Of a DNA stretch of 63,053 nucleotides, positions 56,805-63,053 are shown in pieces (within the stretch, counting starts at the first letter, position 1; each line of letters begins with the position of its first letter). The translations under genes were made by a program, and so were the position numbers. A model generated the notes under the pieces. It did no database searches. It saw only the letters and a program-made list of their open reading frames with translations, and had not been told where the DNA came from. Source of the stretch: an uncultured Pelagibacteraceae bacterium (lineage in GTDB: Bacteria; Pseudomonadota; Alphaproteobacteria; Pelagibacterales; Pelagibacteraceae); assembly GCA_902592285.1 (NCBI GenBank), contig CACJED010000002.1, positions 1-63,053 of the forward strand, in the 5' to 3' direction.

Positions 56805-58400
56805 ATGGATAATTTTGATTTTATAATTTTAGGTGCTGGCTCAGCTGGATGTGTTTTGGCTAATAGACTATCTGAAAACTTTTCAAATAAAGTACTACTT
56901 ATAGAAGCAGGTGGCAAGGATAATTATCCTTGGATACATATTCCTGTTGGTTATTTCAAAACTATGCACAACCCTAAGACTGACTGGTGTTATAAAACAG
57001 AACCTGATGAAAGTATGAACAATATTTCAATCAGATATCCAAGAGGAAAAACTTTGGGTGGGAGTTCGTCCATTAATGGCCTTCTTTATATAAGAGGTCA
57101 GCATAGAGACTATGATATTTGGAGACAATTAGGAAATACTGGTTGGGGATGGGATGATGTTTTGCCATATTTTATAAAATCAGAAAATCAAGAGAAAGGT
57201 GAAAGCAAATTTCATGGAGTTGGTGGACCATTATCTGTTTCTGATCAAAGAATTCATTTACCACTGTTGGATGAATTTCAAAATGCTGCTGAAGAATTTG
57301 GTATTCCAAAAACCAAAGATTTCAATACTGGAAATAATCATGGTTGTGGTTATTTTCAAGTAACAGAAAAAGATGGTTTTAGATGTAGCACTGCTGTTGG
57401 TTATTTAAATCCTATTAAAAATAGAAAAAATCTAAAAATCATTACTCACGCACATGTAAAAAAAATAAATTTTGAAAATAAAATCGCAAAAGAAGTAGAG
57501 TATTGGCAAGATAATGAATTAAAAAAAGTCAAAGTAAATAAAGAAATAATTTTATCATCGGGAGCTATTGGATCACCTCAAATACTTCAAGTATCTGGAA
57601 TTGGAAATTCCAAAAAATTAAAAAACCTTGGTATTGATATTGTTGAAAATTTAAATGGTGTAGGTGAAAATTTACATGATCATTTGATGTTAAGACCTGT
57701 CTATAAAATTAATGGACTAAAATCACTTAATAAAAAAATTAATAGTTTATTTGGAAATTTAATGATTGGATTAGAATATATATTTAAAAGAACTGGACCT
57801 ATGACTATGGGTGCTAGCCAACTATGTATGTTTGCTAAAAGCGATCCATCATTAGAGTTACCAGATCTGCAATGGCATGTTCAACCAATGAGCATGGATA
57901 CTTTAGGAGCAACAAAGAATCATGATTTTCATGCATTTACTCCTACTGTTTCAAATATAAAACCAACAAGTAGAGGACATGTTAGTATAGTAAATAAAGA
58001 TTCTAGAATTTACGCAAAGATAAAACAAAATTATCTATCGACTGAAAATGATAGATTAATTGCAGCAAAAGGACTCAAATTAACTAGAAAAATTATTATG
58101 GAGTCCAATACATTCAAAAAATATTCTCCTGAAGAATACAGACCAGGAGTGCACATAAATGATAATGAACAATTAGTTCAAGAAGCATCAAATCATGCTC
58201 AAACTATATTTCATCCTGTTGGAACTTGTAAAATGGGAAAAGATGATATGGCAGTTGTTGATGAAAAACTAAGAGTAAGAGGAGTTCAAAATTTAAGAGT
58301 AATCGACGCTTCAATCATGCCAAACATTACCTCGGGTAATACAAATGCACCAACAATTATGATTGCAGAAAAAGGTGCAGATATGATACTTACAAATTAA
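56805..58400 (+). CDS. GMC-family FAD oxidoreductase (choline dehydrogenase-like)
   Basis: Oxidises an alcohol with FAD. The 531 residues have the nucleotide fold IILGAGSAGCVLANRLSE (7-24), the signature YPRGKTLGGSSSINGLLYIR (78-97) and the C-terminal catalytic region HPVGTCKMG (about 470) with TSGNTNAPT (about 511). It resembles BetA and alkanol dehydrogenases; substrate unknown. It is divergent from dctP across 141 bases, in which TTACAA-17-TATAAC (56765-56793) is a possible promoter. The terC gene begins at its last base. Confidence 0.93.
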   Translation: MDNFDFIILGAGSAGCVLANRLSENFSNKVLLIEAGGKDNYPWIHIPVGYFKTMHNPKTDWCYKTEPDESMNNISIRYPRGKTLGGSSSINGLLYIRGQHRDYDIWRQLGNTGWGWDDVLPYFIKSENQEKGESKFHGVGGPLSVSDQRIHLPLLDEFQNAAEEFGIPKTKDFNTGNNHGCGYFQVTEKDGFRCSTAVGYLNPIKNRKNLKIITHAHVKKINFENKIAKEVEYWQDNELKKVKVNKEIILSSGAIGSPQILQVSGIGNSKKLKNLGIDIVENLNGVGENLHDHLMLRPVYKINGLKSLNKKINSLFGNLMIGLEYIFKRTGPMTMGASQLCMFAKSDPSLELPDLQWHVQPMSMDTLGATKNHDFHAFTPTVSNIKPTSRGHVSIVNKDSRIYAKIKQNYLSTENDRLIAAKGLKLTRKIIMESNTFKKYSPEEYRPGVHINDNEQLVQEASNHAQTIFHPVGTCKMGKDDMAVVDEKLRVRGVQNLRVIDASIMPNITSGNTNAPTIMIAEKGADMILTN

Positions 58401-58993
58401 TGTTTGCTGAATTATTTACTCCAGAGCAATTAACTATTTTAACTCAAATTATTTTAATTGATCTAGTTCTTGCAGGGGATAATGCAATTATAATTGGAAT
58501 GGTTGCATCTAAATTTCCTTTAGAACAAAGAAAAAAAATTATTTTTTTTGGAATTGGTGGAGCCGTAATTTTAAGAATAATTTTAACTTTATTAACAGCT
58601 TACTTATTACAAATAACCGGCTTAAGACTGCTTGGTGGAATTCTTTTACTTTATATAGTCTACAAACTTTATACAGATGTAATAAAAGGTTCTGAAAATG
58701 AGGAAAATATTAAAGTTGATAACTCTAGTTTTCTCAAAGCAATTTGGACAATATTATTAGCTGACTTCACAATGAGTTTGGATAATGTATTAGGAGTCGC
58801 CGGAGCTGCCGGAGATCATTACAGTCTATTAATATTCGGTTTAGTTTTATCAATTGCATTAATGGCTTTTGCAGCAACTTTAATTTCTAATTGGATTAAA
58901 AAATATAAATGGATTGCTTGGGCAGGGTTATTAGCAATATTAATAGTTGCTATTGAATTGATTTATACTGATATTCAAATATTATTTTTATGA
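58400..58993 (+). CDS. TerC/YjbE family integral membrane protein
   Basis: 197 residues with about six or seven helices. The two acidic motifs of the family are visible: DLVLAGDNAIIIGM (about 21-34) and LADFTMSLDNVLGVAGAAGD (about 116-135). TerC proteins export metal ions, some of them manganese; the exact ion here is unknown. It overlaps gmc by one base and the SDR gene by four (ATGA). Confidence 0.9.
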   Translation: MFAELFTPEQLTILTQIILIDLVLAGDNAIIIGMVASKFPLEQRKKIIFFGIGGAVILRIILTLLTAYLLQITGLRLLGGILLLYIVYKLYTDVIKGSENEENIKVDNSSFLKAIWTILLADFTMSLDNVLGVAGAAGDHYSLLIFGLVLSIALMAFAATLISNWIKKYKWIAWAGLLAILIVAIELIYTDIQILFL

Positions 58994-59760
58994 TGTATTT
59001 AAAAAACTATAACTTAAAAAATAAAACTGCAATTGTCACTGGAGCTGGTAAAGGACTTGGAAGAGCATGTGCTATTGCTCTTGCTGAAGCAGGTGCAAAT
59101 TTAATAATTATAAGCAGAACAAAAAAAGATTTAGATGAGGTCTCAAACAAAATTAAAAAAACTAGGTCTAAATGTAGATCTTATGTTTGTGACATTACTA
59201 ATTACGATCAAATCAAAAACATCGTTAATAAACAATCAAAAATAGATATCTTGATCAACAATGCAGGTAACAATATTCCTCAGCACTTCACTAAAGTAAA
59301 AACTAAAGATATGGAGTATCTAGTAAGAATTAATACAATGGCTACATTTAACTTAGCTCAATTATGTGCCCTTAAAATGATTAAATCTAAAAATAGAAAA
59401 AAAATTGGTGGTGCTATTGTAAATATGTCTTCACAGATGGGTCACGTTGGGGGGCCAATAAGAAGCGTTTATAATATGACAAAATTTGGCCTAGAGGGTC
59501 TCACAAAGGGAATGTCAATCGACCTTGCTAAATACAACATTCGAGTGAATACTGTTTGTCCAACATTTGTAGTTACTCCTATGACAAGTAAATTTTTAAA
59601 AAGTAAAAAATTTAAAAAAGAAGTTTTGGAAAATATACCCTTGGGAAAATTTGCAGAACTTTCAGATGTAGCAAGTGCAGTTGTATTTCTTGCTTCTGAT
59701 GCAGCTTCGATGATCACTGGAACTTCATTATTGGTAGATGGTGGATGGACAGCAAAATAA
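58990..59760 (+). CDS. Short-chain dehydrogenase/reductase
   Basis: 256-residue classical SDR. Cofactor loop TGAGKGLG (17-24), NNAG (90-93), catalytic Ser147/148, Tyr161 and Lys165 (YNMTK). The C-terminal ASMITGTSLLVDGGW is typical. Similar to gluconate or 3-oxoacyl reductases, but the substrate is unresolved. The ATG overlaps the terC stop by four bases, and its 3' end overlaps the M23 gene by 16 bases. Confidence 0.92.
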   Translation: MMYLKNYNLKNKTAIVTGAGKGLGRACAIALAEAGANLIIISRTKKDLDEVSNKIKKTRSKCRSYVCDITNYDQIKNIVNKQSKIDILINNAGNNIPQHFTKVKTKDMEYLVRINTMATFNLAQLCALKMIKSKNRKKIGGAIVNMSSQMGHVGGPIRSVYNMTKFGLEGLTKGMSIDLAKYNIRVNTVCPTFVVTPMTSKFLKSKKFKKEVLENIPLGKFAELSDVASAVVFLASDAASMITGTSLLVDGGWTAK

Positions 59761-60548
59761 TATTTAGGTTGATTATCTTAATAATTTTTTTTACCACAAC
59801 ACAATTAAATGCAATCGAATTCAAAGGTAAATTTTTACAAGGACATTATATTGTTGGAATTACTGATCCTGATGCAAAAATCATAGTCGGTAAAAAAGAA
59901 GTTAGAGTTTCAAAAGATGGTTATTTTGTATTTGGAATAGATCGAGATAGAAAATTTGATATCAGTATCACTAAAATTATAGAGAATAAAAAAGAAGTAA
60001 TAACTAAAAAAGTTTTCAAAAGAAAATATAATATTCAAAGAATTGATGGTTTAGAGGAAAGTAAAGTTACTCCTCCTGAATCTGTTTATAAAAGAATTAA
60101 GGAAGAAAATAATAAAATTGGTGAAGCAAGGGCAATTAATTCCGATTTACCTTTTTTCAAAAATCAATTCATTATGCCAGTGGAAGGTATCATAAGTGGA
60201 GTATATGGAAGCCAAAGAATTTTAAATGGTAAACCTAGATGGCCACACTACGGAATTGATATTGCTGCTAAACAAGGAACTATGATTAAATCCTCTGGTT
60301 CAGGAATAGTTACTATGGCTGAAGATGATCTTTATTACACTGGTGGAACAATAATCATGGATCATGGTCATGGAATATCTACCATTTATTCTCATCTTGA
60401 GAATGTAATGGTATCTGTTGGAGATAAAATAAATCAAGGCGACATTATTGGTACTGTTGGTTCTACAGGAAGATCAACTGGGCCCCATTTAGACTTTAGA
60501 ATTAATTGGTTTCAAACCAGACTTGATCCAATGTCAGTATTAAACTAA
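59745..60548 (+). CDS. M23 family metallopeptidase, periplasmic
   Basis: 267 residues with an N-terminal signal sequence (DSKIIFRLIILIIFFTTTQ, cleavage near LNA-I), a beta-rich domain (about 25-130) and a LytM domain. Zinc ligands His168 and Asp172 (HYGID) and His217 (IYSHL) are present. The final HxH motif is TGPHLDFR, with His248 kept but the next ligand position Asp250 instead of His. A peptidoglycan endopeptidase role is likely. It overlaps the upstream SDR by 16 bases. Confidence 0.88.
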   Translation: MDSKIIFRLIILIIFFTTTQLNAIEFKGKFLQGHYIVGITDPDAKIIVGKKEVRVSKDGYFVFGIDRDRKFDISITKIIENKKEVITKKVFKRKYNIQRIDGLEESKVTPPESVYKRIKEENNKIGEARAINSDLPFFKNQFIMPVEGIISGVYGSQRILNGKPRWPHYGIDIAAKQGTMIKSSGSGIVTMAEDDLYYTGGTIIMDHGHGISTIYSHLENVMVSVGDKINQGDIIGTVGSTGRSTGPHLDFRINWFQTRLDPMSVLN

Positions 60549-60631
60549 TCATAAATTTAATTTAAACAAAAAGTTAAAATGTTGGACAAAAACGTCATTG
60601 TTTTTATTAAATTATTCTATATCAAAGTATA

Positions 60632-61843
60632 ATGCATAAAATTTATTATGGAAAAGCTGTCTATGACAATAAAGAAATTAGAGCTGTAATAAATGTTTTA
60701 AAAAATAACAGTTTAAGTCTAATTGATGGACCTAATGTAAAAAAATTAGAAAATAAAGTAGCCCAAATGTTTGGGAAAAAATATGGTTTAATGGTTAATT
60801 CAGGATCTTCAGCGAATTTGTTGGCTCTTAGTTCCTTTAAATTTAAAAAAGGTAGTGAAATAATTACTCCTTCTTTAACCTTTGCAACAACTGTTGCTCC
60901 AATTTATCAACTTGGATTAGTTCCTCATTTCATAGGTTCTGTGAAAAATAAATTTTTAGCAGATCCCGACCATATTGAAAAATCGATTAATAAAAAAACT
61001 GTAGCAATGATTATTCCTAATTTGTTAGGTAATATAGCTAATTGGAAAAAAATAAATCATATCGCTAAAAAGTATAATCTTAGACTAATTGAAGATTCTG
61101 CAGATACTATTGGATATAAAGTTAATAATAAAAATTTGGGAAAATTTTCAGATATCACAACAAATAGTTTTTATGCTTCACATATTATAAATGGTGCGGG
61201 ATCAGGTGGTATTGCGTGTTTTAATGATTATAAACTTTATCAACATGCAAAACTACTTAGAGGTTGGGGAAGATCATCAGCTACTTTCAATGAGTCAGAA
61301 AAAATTGAGGACAGATTCAATGTTAAAATATCAGGAATTCAATATGATAAAAAATATATATTTTCAGAATTAGGATATAATTTTTTACCGTCTGAAATTT
61401 CTGCTGCATTTGCTTTAGAACAAATCAAAAAATTAGAAAAGAATATTGATTTAAGGGAGAGAAACTTTAATTTTTTAAAGAACTACTTTAAAAGATATTC
61501 AAAATACTTTAAATTACCAGAATCTTATCCTGGTGTTAGAACACCGTGGCTAGCTTTTCCGTTAGTAATTAAAGAAAACAAAAAATTTAACAGAAAGCAA
61601 TTACAAATTTTTTATGAAAAAAATAATATTCAAACAAGAACTATTTTTACAGGAAATATTTTAAGACAGCCGATAATGAGGAACTTAAAATATAAGGCTC
61701 ATAAAGATAGTGGTCGAGTTGCAAATGATGTTATGAAAAATGGAATTCTTTTAGGATGTCATCAAGGTTTAAATTATAAAGATCTTAAAATAATTTGTAA
61801 TAAATTTGAAAAATTTGCAAAATCTAAAAAACTTCTAAGTTAA
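60632..61843 (+). CDS. DegT/DnrJ/EryC1-fold enzyme, RfbH-like dehydratase candidate
   Basis: 403 residues with the fold of PLP-dependent sugar aminotransferases: NSGSSANLLAL (56-66), PSLTFATTVAP (80-90) and IEDSADTIG (153-161, with the PLP-binding Asp155). The position normally held by the PLP lysine reads SFYASHIINGAGSGG (179-193), with His184. This His-for-Lys change is the hallmark of RfbH/ColD-type 3-dehydratases, which use PMP to remove a sugar hydroxyl. No other nucleotide-sugar genes are adjacent, so the sugar is unknown. Confidence 0.85.
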   Translation: MHKIYYGKAVYDNKEIRAVINVLKNNSLSLIDGPNVKKLENKVAQMFGKKYGLMVNSGSSANLLALSSFKFKKGSEIITPSLTFATTVAPIYQLGLVPHFIGSVKNKFLADPDHIEKSINKKTVAMIIPNLLGNIANWKKINHIAKKYNLRLIEDSADTIGYKVNNKNLGKFSDITTNSFYASHIINGAGSGGIACFNDYKLYQHAKLLRGWGRSSATFNESEKIEDRFNVKISGIQYDKKYIFSELGYNFLPSEISAAFALEQIKKLEKNIDLRERNFNFLKNYFKRYSKYFKLPESYPGVRTPWLAFPLVIKENKKFNRKQLQIFYEKNNIQTRTIFTGNILRQPIMRNLKYKAHKDSGRVANDVMKNGILLGCHQGLNYKDLKIICNKFEKFAKSKKLLS

Positions 61844-61853
61844 TTTAATCTAT

Positions 61854-61874
61854 TGAGATTATATTTAAATCTCA
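61854..61874. terminator. Hairpin at a convergent gene junction, possible bidirectional terminator
   Basis: TGAGATT-ATATTTA-AATCTCA folds to a seven-base stem between the DegT-family stop (61843) and the end of the FAD oxidoreductase gene, whose last codons it includes. No T run follows in either direction, so termination strength is doubtful. Confidence 0.3.
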
Positions 61875-63053
61875 GATCTTGCTTTGAATCGCTCATAAAT
61901 CAATCTTGTTTTTACCCCAAGATTTAAAAGTGGATTAGGTGGAAGCCAAGTTGGTTTATTTCGTGACTCAATTATATCAATTTCTTTGGTTTGATTTTTA
62001 CTCGCTTTGATCGCAATTTGCTCACCAAACAAGGCTCCAACTCCAATTCCAGATCCATTATAGCAACCAGCTACAAATATATTTTTATCAAGTTCTTCGA
62101 AAATTTGTGAACTGTTTCTAGTTCTGGAGACAATACCTGACCATGAAGATTGAATAATATCATCTGGTAATTGTGGAAATCTTTTTTTAATTCCAGTTCT
62201 ATGTTTATTAGATCTTTTATCTAATTCTGATTTAGACATTTTATATGGATTATATACTTCAGCAGTATTTCTAATTAAAATTCTTCTATCTTTTGTCATT
62301 CTTATTGTGGCCCCCATTGGTTTCACAGGTAAAACACCCCATTCTTTTGGTTCACCAATAGATCTAAATTCTTTATCAGTTAAAGTTCTTGTCATACTCG
62401 CGGTCAAAGTTAATGGAAAATTATAATTACTTTTTACTCCTAAAGATTTTAAAAAGCCATTTGTTGCAAAAATTATCTTTTGGGTTCTTATTGATCCGTT
62501 TTTAAAATAACAATCAATTAATCCATTATTTTTTTTCCAATCTAATAATGATGAATTTTCATAAAGATTGATATTCTCTGGTAACGTATCAATCATAGAC
62601 CTAACTAATTTACCGGGATGTAATAAAATTCCACCTTTTGTGTGAAGGGCAATATTATAAAAATTAGTACCTAATTTTTTTTTAAGATCACGATTATATA
62701 ATAAATTGTGTTCAAAACCTAATTTAGATAAAGTTTCAGAGAACCTTTCTAGTATTTTTTTATCCGCTAATTTTGATGAAGCAAAATACTTTCCACATTC
62801 ATTCCAATCACAATCAACCTGATATTCTTTAATAAATTTTTTAATTGTCTCTATTCCAAGTTTATAAATATTTGCTTTCTTTTTATAATTTTCTAATTCT
62901 TTATTTGAAGTAAAACCATCATTGAGTGTTGTATCGACTAAATAACCCGAATTTCTTGAACTTGCTCCTTCACCTGCTAATTGAGAGTCTACTAAAATAA
63001 TTTTTTCATTAGGATAAAGTTGACCTAATTTTCTTGCTGCAGATAAGCCAGTA
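61865..63053 (-). CDS. DAO-family FAD-dependent oxidoreductase (N-terminus outside window)
   Basis: The frame is open from 61865 to the right edge, about 395 residues, without the beginning of the FAD-binding GxGxxG. Visible are GLSAARKLGQLYP (end of the first fold), GASSRNSGYL (typical of glycine/D-amino-acid oxidase-like flavoproteins), TKGGILLHPGKLVRSM and KIIFATNGF, and near the C-terminus FVAGCYNGSGIGVGALFGEQ, which closes the FAD site. It resembles gamma-glutamylputrescine oxidase-type enzymes that oxidise amines; the substrate is inferred loosely. Convergent with the DegT-family gene after 21 bases. Confidence 0.88.
   Translation of the reverse strand, partial: TGLSAARKLGQLYPNEKIILVDSQLAGEGASSRNSGYLVDTTLNDGFTSNKELENYKKKANIYKLGIETIKKFIKEYQVDCDWNECGKYFASSKLADKKILERFSETLSKLGFEHNLLYNRDLKKKLGTNFYNIALHTKGGILLHPGKLVRSMIDTLPENINLYENSSLLDWKKNNGLIDCYFKNGSIRTQKIIFATNGFLKSLGVKSNYNFPLTLTASMTRTLTDKEFRSIGEPKEWGVLPVKPMGATIRMTKDRRILIRNTAEVYNPYKMSKSELDKRSNKHRTGIKKRFPQLPDDIIQSSWSGIVSRTRNSSQIFEELDKNIFVAGCYNGSGIGVGALFGEQIAIKASKNQTKEIDIIESRNKPTWLPPNPLLNLGVKTRLIYERFKARSEI

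Noticed and set aside
60628..60633. Perfect TATAAT at the start of the DegT-family gene
   Set aside because: It overlaps the start codon, so transcription would begin inside the gene; most likely chance in AT-rich DNA.
62597..63053. Possible frameshift or late start in the DAO-type oxidoreductase
   Set aside because: Manual translation shows one continuous frame from 61865 to the window edge; the gene is simply cut by the right border.

Overview
The window looks like a stretch of chromosome from a SAR11-clade alphaproteobacterium (Candidatus Pelagibacter or a close relative). The grounds are very high A+T content, extremely tight gene packing (no gap without a gene exceeds about 150 bases), a SAR11-like gene set and alphaproteobacterial gene orders such as trpEGDC-lexA, rpsB-tsf-frr-uppS-cdsA-dxr-bamA-lpx and nuo-birA-coaX-rnj-proS-lol-dnaE. 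I see no insertion sequence, phage gene, integrase, CRISPR array or rRNA. The species call is inference; no database was consulted.

Layout. (1) Positions 1-6491, plus strand: the 3' end of a probable PpiD-type protein, then trpE-trpG-trpD-trpC, then lexA behind two LexA boxes, then gltX. (2) 6468-17637, minus strand: a translation/envelope run of rpsB, tsf, frr, uppS, cdsA, dxr, bamA, fabZ, lpxD, lpxA, lpxI and lpxB, headed by a structured rpsB leader that can fold as a pseudoknot over the ribosome binding site. pyrH and rseP, usually part of this run, are not there, and fabZ/lpxD are in swapped order. (3) 17767-41437, minus strand: 22 genes with no gap over 9 bases, from nuoA-N (complete 14-subunit complex I) through birA, coaX, rnj, a DUF1467 protein, proS, lolC and lolD to dnaE. 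A perfect Fur-type 7-1-7 palindrome lies just upstream of nuoA. (4) 41535-47718, minus strand: tRNA-Leu, tig, clpP, clpX, lon, tRNA-Val and tRNA-Asp, a protein-folding and proteolysis block bracketed by tRNAs.

(5) 47807-51320 is a patch of small and poorly known genes on both strands: a DUF1289 protein, a 57-residue two-helix membrane protein, a secreted 140-residue protein, a 41-residue basic protein, a secreted histidine phosphatase, a family 5 uracil-DNA glycosylase, a YbgC thioesterase, a DUF3047 protein and a possible 46-residue secreted peptide. (6) 51314-56663, minus strand: an uptake operon with TRAP genes dctP-dctQ-dctM, an NCS1 permease and a short-chain dehydrogenase; a strong intrinsic terminator hairpin follows dctP. 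(7) 56805-61843, plus strand: a GMC-type FAD oxidoreductase, a TerC-family membrane protein, a second short-chain dehydrogenase, an M23 peptidase and a DegT-family protein whose PLP lysine is replaced by histidine. (8) 61865 to the right edge, minus strand: the C-terminal part of a DAO-type FAD oxidoreductase.

Together the left 47 kb is core housekeeping (tryptophan, SOS control, lipid A and outer-membrane assembly, translation, respiration, replication, protein quality control). The right 16 kb is more accessory and centres on uptake and oxidation of dissolved organic compounds.
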